Positions 1 through 11,976 of a stretch of DNA of 64,000 bases are shown here, piece by piece. The position numbers and the translations under genes are program-made. Source of the stretch: Pterobdella sp. o SKG-2022 (Eukaryota > Annelida > Clitellata > Hirudinida > Piscicolidae); the NCBI GenBank assembly GCA_964035795.1, contig OZ038323.1:5449561-5513560 (forward strand), written 5' to 3'. How positions within the stretch are numbered: position 1 is the stretch's first letter; every line of letters starts with the position of its first letter. The notes under the pieces were generated by a model. That model searched no databases. It was not told where the DNA came from and saw nothing but the letters and a program-made list of their open reading frames with translations.

Positions 1-667
1 TTTAAAACAAAAATAATAGGACTTGAGGCCTTTCAAATCATTATTTCTTGAAGTGGCCCCGAAGGCCAAAATGGACCCAGGAAATGTTTGAGTTTTTTCA
101 ACTTAATCTGATCAAAACAACTTTGTTTAAAATTTATTTGTTGGGTGGTATGAGTGATTACACATTCAAGGTAAATTTAAATACATATGTATTAGTTGAA
201 ACTGGAGTTGCGCAATTTACGATTTAATAATAATTTGCTTTGAACACTAACTTCACACAATTATACTTCACTTTACTCCCTCGAATCAACTAACTGGAAT
301 CATTGAAACTTATTTCAACCTGTTTCACTCATTTTAACTTCATTGAGCATGTCCATGTGCGTGGGTGTGTTAGAAGCTTAGTCGTCGTTGTTGTTGTACA
401 ACGTCGCTGGTTTTGGGTGGTGGCTTATTAATTGGACAACTAGACCCGTTAAATTGCATTTTAAAAAAGATTTCAGAAACAATTTTTTTAATTAATAAAA
501 AAACTAATAATTTTGATAAATGCTTATCCAAAGTTGAGTAACTTGAAAATCAACCTAAAAAATCAACTTAAAAACACAGTTAAGAATGTCAAAAAGTTCA
601 AAACCTTTCCAGTTTTCATAGTATAATCAAACCCCTCATGCACCACTGACCCAACCACCATTTCCAG
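1..667. other. AT-rich flank, no gene seen
   Basis: No exon was found here on either strand. The upstream exons expected for the PLAC8-like exon at 668-811 are not visible, so they probably lie left of the window. Confidence 0.5.
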
Positions 668-811
668 GTTGGACTGGCATACTGCTTGGGGGGTTTTTGC
701 GGCATAGGGTCGGTGATGCGGTGGAGGACCAGACAGCACAAAAAGCTTCAGGGTCATATGCTGGAGGATGTCTTGGTGCACATGCTTTGTCCGTGCTGCG
801 CTCTCATCCAG
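668..811 (+). CDS. PLAC8-type Cys-rich protein, single internal or penultimate exon
   Basis: The exon is bounded by an acceptor (TTTCCAG before 668) and a donor (CAG then GTTATT at 812) and holds 48 codons in phase 0. The translation has the second half of the PLAC8/cornifelin domain: a CxxxFCGIGSVMR core, a basic RTRQHKK stretch, then CPCCALIQ, which fits the family's paired CxxC-like cysteines and the Leu/Ile-Gln after them. Family members are small Cys-rich proteins in animals and plants; some affect cell size or metal tolerance, and the role of this one cannot be told. Base composition is clearly richer in GC than the surroundings. The first half of the domain must be in exons outside the window. 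If the donor is not used, translation ends at a TAA about 20 bases on; an AATAAA near 998 could serve as poly(A) signal. Confidence 0.7.
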
Positions 812-3262
812 GTTATTATAAGATTAATGTAACATTCACTTTGGAAGTTTTTAGGCCGCAGCTGCTTTTTTTTGACGTAATATATATCGATTTATTATTC
901 GTGCTTATTTTCTAAGTACTTTCACTATGAATCTGATAACGGTGTTTTATTAAAGAAAGGTTGCTACTAAACTTCAAACAATAATATTTAATATATTGAA
1001 TAAACGTGGCATACTCCTATGCAGTGATTATTTATATCAATAAGTATTCCATTAGTTTTCAAACAGTCTTTATATCTTTCTACCATCTCCATCATCATTA
1101 AATCTTTTGCAATCAACTGCACTTGTATCATATATTGAACGTCACATTTGATAGTTTTTCAAATTTTATTGATTTTAAGTTTTATCAAACTATTTGGTGT
1201 GAGAGTTTAAGAGGTTTTTTTTATCATTTTATTTATTCACATTACATTATATACACTATATGATACACACTATATTGAATATTATCTGTTTCTTTTCAAA
1301 ATCGATCTTTTTTTGTATCATTTTTTTTTGCATCTTTGTGTATTAATCCTTGTTTCATGAATGTTTGGATGTTTTGGAAATTTTTATAATCATAAAAGCA
1401 TCTATAAAAATATTCATCATAAACTGATAAAAATATATCAAAGCAGTATTAAAACTTCTATATGTTAGTTCAATTCACGACAAACGTTGATCGTCATTAG
1501 AAAACCAATTTATCTCCCAGGAAAACAGGGAAATTTTTGGAGAAAAAGGCTCCCACATAGGAGAAGAACTAATTGATAAAAAATAAATTATTTATTAAAC
1601 ATTTAGTTATGAAGATTTTGATGCATAAACATTAACCATTATGACTTTTTTCTTATCTACCATATAAAAAATTAACCTCACTCTCAATACCCACAACTTG
1701 ATCGAATTTTTGCTATTTATTGGGATTAAAAATTAATTTATAATCCTGATTTAATTTGATCAATATCATTAAAAATTTGAACTTTTTGTTTAACATTTTT
1801 GATTTTACTTTTCATTAAAAATGGCATTTTAAATATTTTATTTAAATTTAAATGTTTGGTTTGAAATGAAAACCTAGTGTTTATTCAACAATATTAAAAC
1901 AAAGCTGCTTTTATTTCCTATTATTCATTGAAAGCCATTGCTAAGTAAATATCATTTGGTCTATTTCATCAATAAAAATTTTCATGGCAAACTATTTGTT
2001 ATGAAAATATCTTTTTATTTTGAAATGGTGTAGAAACAAAAACAAGGAAAAAGCTGAAGAGAAAAGGAAAGATGTTCATTATTTGCATAAATAAAGATCA
2101 AAAACGGAATTTGCTGGAAAATAATAGCAATAATATAACTTCTTCAGAGACATTATTCATCAATTTTTTGTTAATTGTTTTTAAAAATAACCTCAAAAAA
2201 AGGCAATATTTCGACACTTTTTTATTCAACTAAAATCTTCGAAAAGTTGAACTTTGTCATAATCCATTAGTCTTTTAAGAGATCTAGTCGATGTTTTTTT
2301 GTGATTCTTGCTGATCTAAGGGTTCTAAAACTAAGGAATTATGACAAAATTGAATTTTTCAATAATTTTAGTTGTATAAAAAAATATCAAGATTGCCTAT
2401 TTTTTTAGTTATTTTTACAAAATGATATAACATAAATAAAAAAAAATAATAACCTAATAAAAGAAAGAATAAAATAAGTCAAGGATGTGATTTTGATGTT
2501 GAAATAAACTTTAAGCCTGACAATATCAATTGAACTTAAAATATAAAGCAAAATAAAAACATAATGAAAAAAATGACTCATATAAACAAAGTAAGAATAA
2601 TGATATAGGCACTATAGACCGACAATATATACAATTGATATCTTGAATTATTCTCACGGTAAAAAAAAATTTTAATTTAATAATAAAAAACAGATAATTT
2701 TAATTCTTTTAAGCAAATCTATTCTCTTACAATAATCAAATAAAAATGGGAATACGACACAAGAAACAATCGTTTGAAAACAAAACAAAGTTTCACTGAA
2801 TCAAATCATGTACGAAGATATGACATGACTTTACATTATTAAGCGGTAAATATGGCATGGTATATAGATAGTGATGGAGGTGTATTAATGATTTTATCAT
2901 TGTGGGTAATTATGGTTCAGTGTATCATGGGTTGTCATTATTAATATTGAAGCACATTGCATTATACTTTTTCATAATTCATTCAACTTCATAAATAATT
3001 TGAGTCAATAAAACTTAGTGTTTGTTTTCGTGTTATTTCGTGGGATATTTCTACTTTAACACAAGAAACAATGAAGCAAAATTTTTGAAAAGATGGTAAA
3101 AACATGATGCAACATTTTTTCAATACTCCACAATCTCACATACACAAACACACACGTGCTTAAATATAAACGCATGCACACACACGAACACAAGTCAAAC
3201 ACACAAGCAAGCCTACTAAGAACATAATTTTCCCCAAATGGTGAACAAAGAAGCATACAGAC
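812..3262. other. AT-rich intergenic DNA
   Basis: About 2.4 kb of low-GC sequence between the PLAC8-like exon and the 3' end of the exocyst gene. I see no reading frame with recognisable protein content, no repeat unit and no RNA gene. Confidence 0.5.
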
Positions 3263-6200
3263 TCAAGCGCTAGAGTCTCCAAGGATGGAGGCCAGCTTCT
3301 TGAGTCTCCTGTTGAGGTCTTGTTCAGTGGAGACCTCGGGGTTGGAACGATGGTTGAGTTGCATCAGCATCACATACTCCTGCTCTGTGAACTGGTTGCC
3401 CGTGTTGAAACAGGCTTTCATCACTTCATCTGGTGATAAATACAACATTTCATAAAACTGTTTAGCGTGGTCTAAATCTGGTTCTCTGACATCCATGAAG
3501 ACAGTCAAGCATTGTTGAATGGTGGCAACGTTTCGACACATCTTCTTCACTCCAGTATCATTGATTCTCTTGAGACTTGCTGCCCCTGTGATCAGTGTAG
3601 TGGCCATCAAATGGCCAAGCCCTTGTATCACATACTTAAAGCGGTTCTCCTGTCAAAGGTGTTACGATCATCAATGCTATGATTTAAAAATTTGAGTAAG
3701 AACACATAAAAAATTTAGAAGCAAATGTTCAAACCTGTAAGCTGTGAACAAGAGATGCCTCAATCTGAGTAAGGTCTTTGGACAGCCGAGTTACATTCTC
3801 ATCAGGCTCAAGACGGTCAATCAAGCAGAAATAATCGTTTTCTGGTACTTTGAGTAGGTGGAAGAGGCAGTGCATACGTACCTGAGTTGATGAAAATTGA
3901 ATTTGTAAATAGTTTTAAAAAAAGAAATATTATACTTCAAGGTGGAGGAGGAGGAGGCAAGAATCAGAGAGGTCTTCGAAGTGCTTGGCCAGAGACTTTA
4001 ACGTCATCAAGGTGTCAGGCGAGACACTCATCTTATAGCTACTCAGATTACAGTTCTGATTGTGGTTGTCCATTTCAAGCTTGACAGTCAAGAGAAATTT
4101 AGTATTGCCATTCTGGAGGTTGTTGCAGAATTGGTTGATGCGGTCAGAGAACCACAAGGAGCTCTCACAGAGACATGCGAGGTGCTTGAGGATCATGTGG
4201 TCAGTGATGATGTCTGAAGATGACAACTCTGATCCGCTGAGGTTGTTTGAAATGACCTGCGACTCCTTGGCATTCATGCCTCTCAAGTCTGCCTCTGAAA
4301 TGCTCATGTCCTCACAACGCTTGAGTTCCAACCAGTTTGGCAGGGACTTGAGAAAACGATTGATGTCGTTGTCTTTGACCCAAGTTGCACTGATGATGCG
4401 GTGATCTTCCTGCTGAGTGAGCTGAGAGTAGTGCGATTGCAAGGAACTCAAATAATCCTGAAGACATTTGCATATGATGTTCATCAGTTTGGGAAAGTAA
4501 CCTGGCATGTGACTAGTCAACTGACACACTTGTTCTATGTAGGTGGCTATTGAAATGGTTGACTGGAATAGAGGGCGTGAAAGTTTGAAAGACTTTTGAG
4601 TGTGGGCGTCTGTCAAAGCTTTTTTGACATCATGCGATTTTGGCACTTGGTTCAGAATACTCTCCATAGATCGGTGAAGTTTAAGAAAAAAAATACCTTC
4701 AATGAAGGATGAAATATACAGATGAAGAGAAAGACTATTAGTGTTTTGTTTGGTTGAATTTGAAATCTCATTAAGAAACTCTTGCAAGCAGTTGTAGATG
4801 GTGGTGATGTTATCGACTGATGGCTTGCAAACCAAGGTCTGACTCACATTTGAGTTGTTTGACTTCTCAGCATTTTCTGAAACTCCTGTCTGTTTGAATT
4901 TCAATGTAGGTGTTCATGCTTGAATTTAATCTATCAAGTTTCAAATAACTTATAAAAAATAAAAATTAATAAAAAAATTAACATTAAAAACTCATAATTA
5001 ATTGATCATTTTCAAATAATAAAAATATAATAACATATAAACAACCTGATCGAATTGGTTGAATTTAAATAGCATGCCAGTTCTTTTGTTTCGTATCATT
5101 GGTCTCTTTTTCACGAAAAATGAATTGAAATCTGCATTTGTTTCATCTGATTGGCTGATTGAATCTGTAGAGTCATCAACTTCCAAATAGTTTGCCAAGA
5201 AAGACTGGATTATCCTCTGTACCTGTTTATGAAAACTTTTGCTTTCAAGGAACCAAAAACTAAAAAAAATTAAAAATTTCAAACACAATTGAGTAAAACA
5301 ATTGTTGGTAACTATAATTTAGTTTTTGAAACTATTGGACACCAACCCTGCTCCAGAAGTCAGAGATAGAGTAGAGTTTGAAATCATTGAGTTGATTTGA
5401 AGATATTCTCAGGCGAATAAGGTTTGCAATGATGATTCTATGTGCTTGAGAAACAATTCTGAGTTGTGCAAAGATTAGTTCAAGAACATCAAGAAGAAGT
5501 TGAGGTTGTCTTAGTTGTTGGAGATCATCCTCAAAAGAAGCTGAAACTTCTGCAACTTGTTGGGATGCAGAGTTGATGATGTTTGTAATTGCAGGTGACA
5601 TATGTTGCCTCAAATGCTCAATAGCTTCAGGCAGTCTACGCAGTGTTGCAAGAGATACCACTAATGAACTGATGAAAGAGACTGGGTCAGCTGATGGTTC
5701 TGAAGCTGGAGCAGACTTTTCTAATGCAAGTATATTAGCCTCGAGGATAGATTTTGTAACATGTTCTTCATCGGATTCATGAAATTGTTCCAAAGAAGAG
5801 TTTGATCTGAGCTCAATCTTCATACGATTCTGAGAGCCTTGGCGTTGAAATGATTGAGTTATGGTAAGTGTAGATTTAATGTAGATTATATTGTGAAGTT
5901 CTTTCAAAATGAGTCCAACCACTTCTTCTCTTCTCATATATAAACTTCTACGGACCTCATCTAGCCCTTTTACTGAATTCAAATCACCCTCTAGCAATGC
6001 TAGTGAAGACATTATGAGAGATGTTGCTTCCAAATAATTTCTACTACCAAGCAACCTTTTTAATTTTTCATTTACATTTTTTACCTTTTCTACATCCTCC
6101 ATCAAAGCTGTTACAGTTTTGAATTTTATGCCTTCAACCCATAACTTTTTAAGTTCATCTCTTTTGCAATGTAGTAAATTTTTACATGACATAAGATTTT

Positions 6201-6501
6201 CTTTGACAGATTTGACTTTTTCTTGTGATGAAGTAATTCGAGATGAAAGCTGAGTGAAGGCTTGTATAGTGGATGTAAGGTCTGTCAGGTGGTCTGATAT
6301 CATATTGTCCAAACGCCTATCACATTCTTTAAAATCTTTTTCTAATTTAACCTGTAAATAATTTTCAAGATGTATTATTTACATTGAATACATGCAAGAA
6401 ACTAATACTTTTTCATCATTCCGTTTATTTTTCGATTCTTCATTTGTTGATAATGATCGAACAATGTTCATGAGTAAACCAGTTGAATTATTTGAATCCA
6501 T
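3263..6501 (-). CDS. EXOC4: exocyst complex component 4 (Sec8)
   Basis: Sec8 is a subunit of the eight-protein exocyst, which tethers secretory vesicles to the plasma membrane before fusion. Exons in coding order are 6409-6501, 5347-6351, 5046-5222, 3936-4889, 3735-3881 and 3263-3649. All junctions are GT/AG and all five introns are phase 0. The joined protein is about 920 residues, close to the roughly 970 of vertebrate Sec8. Landmarks: N-terminal NIVRSLS; SCKNLLHCKRDELKKLW in the coiled-coil region; FFVKKRP and LFKFNQFDQ; ISATWVKDNDINRFLKSLPN in the middle; and IQGLGHLM with KKMCRNV near the C-terminus, each matching vertebrate Sec8 in order. I chose the Met at 6499-6501 because MDSNNSTGLLMNIV aligns with the family start; an in-frame Met 20 codons upstream is possible. 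It is divergent to the basigin-like gene. Confidence 0.95.
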
Positions 6502-6737
6502 TTTCAAAACCTTTGTTATTATTAAATTTGTACTCAAAACTACAGGTTGATTATTTTGCAAAAATTATCTTTTGAATAAATCCACATTTCATCATTAAAT
6601 CAAAGCGAATAAATATTTTTTTATATACAATTTGTAGTTTTAAATTTTTTATATAAATTTTTTTATGATTTTTCAGCTCAGTTATTTGTTTATCTAGTAC
6701 ATCGATCTTGGATTCTTTCATCACTTCCTTTGTGAAT
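6502..6737. promoter_or_regulatory. shared intergenic region of EXOC4 and the basigin-like gene
   Basis: The two ATGs are 236 bp apart on opposite strands, so both promoters must sit in or overlap this interval unless distant 5' exons exist. It is AT-rich with no clear TATA spacing. Bidirectional use is inferred from the layout only. Confidence 0.4.
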
Positions 6738-9700
6738 ATGATTAATAAACTCGTTGTATTCTTTTTTACTTGCTTAACTTTGGGTTTGTAATCTAGCTTT
6801 TGTATAAAATAAAATTATCATTACATCTCTAAAAATTTTTTTAAAGTTTTGTTACTATAATTTTTACGGGGATTGATCACCACAGCGAGGGCCATTGATG
6901 TCGTATACAACCAGACCGAAGAAATAGCTTTGGATTGTGAAATAAAGACGGGCACTATTGTTTGGGCCAAAAATAATAAAACTCTTGTAGATGTCTCTGG
7001 ATACAAAATCGAAGATAGAAAATTACATTTTCAAATAGGTTAGTAATTTTAAAATGTAAATTTGGAAAAACTCATTTATATATTATTCAAACTAAGTTTT
7101 CAGATATTCAATATAACCACCATGTTACTGATTTCTCTGACGATAATAATTCCAATAATTAAAAAAGCTTAGTTTTTATCTCAAAAAATAAACAATAGTA
7201 TATTGTTTAAAGCCACAAAAATAATTGTCTTTTTACTTTTGAAGCTGATAATTTATAGTTTTTTAAAGGATTCAAGCAATTTCAATAGAAAACACAATAA
7301 GCCTGTTTTTCTGCTTAACAAATGTCCAGCTATATGGCCAAATTTTAAAGCTGTTCACCATTTTTAAGAGAAGATAGTTAGAACTTGCTGGACATTTAGC
7401 CTGCACAACATTTCTGTAAAGATTCTGTTTTTCTTGTCACCCAATGAACCTCATTAAAGTGGATGTCCAAATATGAAAGACATGCAAAAAGCCATGGTTC
7501 TGGCTTAAAAAATCACGCTCTGCTATGGCTGATAGGAAGCTATGAAGAAAAAATTGTCATTTCACTAAGCTGAAGATTACTACTACAATAAGCATTTTTT
7601 GAGAAGGTATCACATGAAAAATTGAAAGAATATGTAAAAACTATTCTATAGTATTAATCAAAATATGTTCAAGCAAGTGTGGATCTTCATTTCGAATTTA
7701 GAGTTTTTAACATCATTATCATTTCATGTCTGTTTCCATGTTAGCATGGAATGGACTAGGTTTTATTTTGAATATAGAAGTACTCTCATGAAAGCATAAT
7801 ATTGTTTCACAAAAAAAGGTTTTTTGATGACTAGGATTTGTATATTTTTTTTTCAAATAAGCTTTCACAAGTTTTAAATGATTCAAACACTTTTTTTGAA
7901 TTTTATTATTGAGATTCTGAAAAACTTCAATTAGATATTTACAATTTTTAATTAAGCTGCTTTAAAAATAACAGGTTTCATGGAAACTCTAAAGTTTCTA
8001 TATTTTTTTGTTGTTGCCTCAAGAGTCTAGTTATTTTGAAGCCCCTCTTTTTGTTTTATAAGAATCCTTCATTTTTTGAGTTTTGGGAGTTCAGGTCTGC
8101 TTTTGGTTGGAATGCTTTCCCATATATATATATTTTTTTGTGTTTATCCTATGTTTATAGGCATCACGTTTTTAACAAATTTTTCCCATATTTTCCTGTC
8201 TTGAAACATTTCTTCTATTTGTAAGTTTAGGTTTGTGTCTCTTAAGATAGTTCTCCACCATGTAAGAGGGGGTCTTCCTTGCTTTTTTCTTCAAGTCTAC
8301 TTTTTTTCCCATAAAGGAAAATAAACCTGGACACCTTCTCTCTATCATTCACTTATGATAGATCTTTTTTAGCTTTTTTCACTGGTTGCCTTCATCAGAA
8401 ATTTCCATAGTTTCAATATTGGTTAATTTTGAAATATACTTGAATAAGTGGTAAAAAATTCAGTCCAAAATTGAAAATTTATATCTAATCAAGTGTAAGG
8501 TATAATAATAGATATTTCATTCACTCAAGATAAGATTGTTTGAAATTCTATTTATAAAATGGATCCATTAAGTTTCATTGAACTTCAATATAACATAAAT
8601 TTAATAGCAGTTTCAATAATAAAGATCTCATTGAAATACATCAGCATGAAAAGAGACAAAAGAATTTAAGATAGTACAAAGTGATAAACATCAAAGTTTA
8701 TATTGAGTCTATCCAAAGTTTATAACACATTATTTTGATTGGCTCAAATTTATTGTGTGTTTTAGTTTTAATTTCAATGTTTAAGTTGATGTAAGCAATA
8801 GTGTTCAAATCATCTGTCTATTTTAGGTTCAATTGGATATCTATAAATACACACAAGTAATATTAAACATTATGCCATTTTATATATCATACCTCAACCA
8901 AATTTATACAATCAATATTAACCTTTATATGGCATATTATACTTGTATTTCAACCAAGTGCATATCATCAATATTAAACTATATAGAATATTGTGGTTGT
9001 TATATAAAAATGCATATAAGTGATGAGAAGCAGGTCTAGATCATATGGTGATATCATGGAATGTCATTTGATTAATAATTGGTGCCTACTTTCATATAAT
9101 ATTAGTGTTATGTAAAAGTTTAATTTTCATATTTTATGTTGATTATATGAGGTTTGTGATAAATTTTTAAAAAATCAAAAAGCTTTAATTTTTGATGAGT
9201 TTAGCCTTGTCGTGAAAAATTCAAAATTTTGAAAATTACTTATTCAAAATACATCAAGAGGTCTTTGAAGTTGTAATTTTTGCACTTTGTATGTTGTTTG
9301 TTAGCTTTTTTGTTTAACATCTATACTTTTGTATATTTGATTTAATGCTAATGTTCACACTTTTTGTTCAATGAACCATTTGCTGGACTTCTTAATTATG
9401 TTTGTAGTTTTGTTATCACATTTGATTTTTATTAATCGTATTGAATTATACTGTTGTAAATGTCCTCTTAACTAAGGTTGACAGCAATATGCCTAGATTA
9501 TTGATACTGCTTATAGCGTAATTTATAAAATAAACCATTTATTTTGATATATAAAATTATGTTCAAAATTTTCGTAGACATCATGTGTTTTTTTTTAAAT
9601 TTCACATCAAAAACAAGCTTTAAAACACATTCAAACATAAAAACAGCTTAAACATTGTAAGGTATCTTCAGAAACATATCTTTTTAATTCTTTGAGCCAA

Positions 9701-11556
9701 ATATAAATATTTAAATAAAAACACTTAGGAGTTTATTTTATTCCATGAAACTTTTCATAAGATGAACTTACATTATCAAGTGTAGGTACAAATAAACTCT
9801 TAAAAGTGCTTTCATTTAAATAAACGTCTTTGTTCTATAATATATTTGTACAATTTCAAAAAATAAGAATAGAAAAGTTTGATTAACTAATTTATAAAAA
9901 TTTTTTAAAAAATGTTCATTTAAAACTAAGCTAAAATTTTCAACAAGTAAAACTTCATAATATACGGAATTAGTTATAAATTCATAAACTTTTTACTCTA
10001 CATGGTTTTCATATTTACTGTACTAAATTAAAGCTTTAAACATCGGTGTCTCTTAGATAGAAGAGCAAAATCCAACATTTAAAAATTGTAGTAAAGTGTC
10101 AGCTTTTTCAATGTTTACCAGTTAGTTGCACTAGTTATGATCATTTCTAGTGACTAGCTCAATACTTTGACAAGTAAAATCTCAAATTTGTGTATAAAAT
10201 TGTGCAATTTTATATGATATGAAAATAAAATCAAGTTGAAATTTTGAATTTGCATGCAAGGTAGGAGCACATTAGGTGATTACGAGTGTATTGGAGATAA
10301 TGGAGACAAGAGCTCTATTTCTCTCACAAGTTAGTATATCTCATTTATTTGCTTTATATTTGAATTAATAAATTAAATGGTTTCAAAATCATTCGAGCTT
10401 TAATACACTAACTAATTAGAAAATTTCATTTAAAAAATTTAATTAAGTTATATTATAAAAATATTAATATTGAGGAATGATTTATAGCTACTCCAATAAT
10501 GGATGGAGAGAATGTGCAACAAAAGAACGCCATCAATGATGAGACCTTTGTGTACGAGTGCAAGGGCTTTGGCAACCCCAAACCTACAGTCACCTGGCTC
10601 AAAGGCAACACCACCATCGAATCTGAGGATGATGTGGAGAATCCAAGGATTATAATCAAGAACAGCACTGATATGTACAATGCTGTTATCAAGATCAAGG
10701 TTTGTGCTTGTGTTTGTGTACTGTGTCCTAACCCTGCTATTGCAAGGGGTGTTGGATTAGTGAGTGAATTCGGTTGATTTCTATCAAGTCATTTTTTCAA
10801 TTTTTTGAAAGTCATTCTTGTTTTGTAGGATATTTAATATTGTTAAGTAATACAAAAAAACTTCGAAATTTTTTCTACAATAATGGCGTTTAGGCTCTTT
10901 TTTCTGCTGTTTACAATAAAATTATTATAGCTTTCACAAATATGTTCAACGGAGACTAATTAATGCATTGTGTTACAGAGGGTGCAAAATGAGGATGGAG
11001 GTGAGTACGTGTGTGAAGCTAGAAACATCAATGGAGTTTCAAGGACCAAACTCATCGTTTCCATCAAGGGTTTGTTTTGTTGCGCTGACACTGATTAATT
11101 TTTTTTTTTGGTGCTCTGGTTAAAACCGTGTTGATGTATGTATTTGAAATATATTTCTAATAATCTTTGCATATAATAAAAAACAGATAAATATGCTGCA
11201 TTGTGGCCATTCTTGGCCATCTGTGTTGAAGTAGCAGTTTTGTGTGCTATCATCCTCCTGGTCGAGAAGAAAAGATCCAAGAAGGACGAGAAAGTGGTCC
11301 TCGTTGATGAAAATGACAAGAGGTTGTTTTGGTGTTTAATTTAGTTTGAATTATCTTTGGAGCTCAGTATCTTCAGGTTGCTATTAAAATGCGTTTTTTC
11401 AAGTGTGGATGGCTTGATTGGTTGTTTTACGAGATGTCTGTTTTGTTTACGTTTTGGTGGTTTCATCGATGTTAATCTGAGGTGGTTTTGTTGATTTTCC
11501 TCTATAACCCAAACAGTCCCAACAAGCAGAGTGAAGAACTAAGACAGAGAAAGTAA
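6738..11556 (+). CDS. BSG: basigin/neuroplastin-like immunoglobulin membrane protein
   Basis: Basigin-family proteins are type I membrane glycoproteins that chaperone monocarboxylate transporters and mediate cell contact. Exons: 6738-6783, 6886-7038, 10276-10329, 10488-10699, 10979-11069, 11187-11322, 11517-11556; phases agree and the total is 732 nt (243 residues). Residues 1-15 form a signal peptide (MINKLVVFFFTCLTL). Ig domain 1 has the B-strand Cys in ALDCEIK, the Trp in IVWAK, and the F-strand Cys in DYEC. Ig domain 2 has VYECKGFGNP, VTWLKG and GGEYVCEA. The membrane segment ALWPFLAICVEVAVLCAIIL keeps the Pro and the buried Glu typical of basigin and neuroplastin, followed by a basic tail (EKKRSKKDEK). 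The stretch before DYEC in domain 1 is about six residues short, so a phase-1 microexon may hide in the 3.2-kb intron 7039-10275. I cannot separate basigin from neuroplastin, as the split may postdate this lineage. Confidence 0.88.
8125..8295 (-). mobile_element. remnant of a non-LTR reverse transcriptase C-terminus
   Basis: On the minus strand, inside intron 2 of the basigin-like gene, a frame reads GRPPLTWWRTILRDTN and then FQDRKIWEKFV. This is the post-RT tail motif of many non-LTR retrotransposons (GRP-x-TW, then QDR-x-W). The element at 22550-24898 ends with a related motif (KRGRPSTSLL, QDRDLWKLE). Upstream reverse transcriptase sequence is not readable, so only a 3' scrap is left. Confidence 0.65.
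9707..9824. mobile_element. foldback/MITE-like element, copy 1
   Basis: Imperfect inverted arms of about 32 nt (around 9709-9740 and 9790-9824) flank a short centre. The centre, ATGAAACTTTTCATAAGATG onward to ACATTAT, resembles the centre of the larger hairpin at 52597-52717 at about 26 of 32 positions by eye. It codes for nothing. It lies in a basigin intron. Confidence 0.55.
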
Positions 11557-11976
11557 AGAATAGAATAGAGAGGATCGTTTTATCAAAATCGTGAATGATT
11601 TTCCATGCTTTTTTTATAGGCTAATTTAGTAAAATGTTGATTAGTCATTTTAATTACTCAAGGTTTTCAAAATATCTAGGGCGATTAACAATGTCTTTTT
11701 CATTTCCACTTTGTCATTGTCTTACGATTCAAGCCATAAGTTATTTTCTATTCTGTTATTTGCGATTTTATTCTTCTTGGTTTTGTAAGTTCCTCTGCGA
11801 GAATTTGATTCAAACTAGATGTTTAAAAATAAAGTTTATCTCGTTTATTTTCTAAACAAAAATCATTTATTTGAACAGCCATATTTTGAACGACTCTTTA
11901 AATTTGAAATATCCAAAAAATAAATAGCAAAATATAAAATTTTGAGATCCGTGCAAAGAATGAAATCGATGTATTT
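11557..11976. other. convergent 3' intergenic region
   Basis: This stretch between the 3' ends of the basigin-like gene (+) and the Rap1GAP-like gene (-) contains AATAAA at about 11828 (+), a plausible poly(A) signal for the former. Nothing else is recognisable. Confidence 0.45.
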
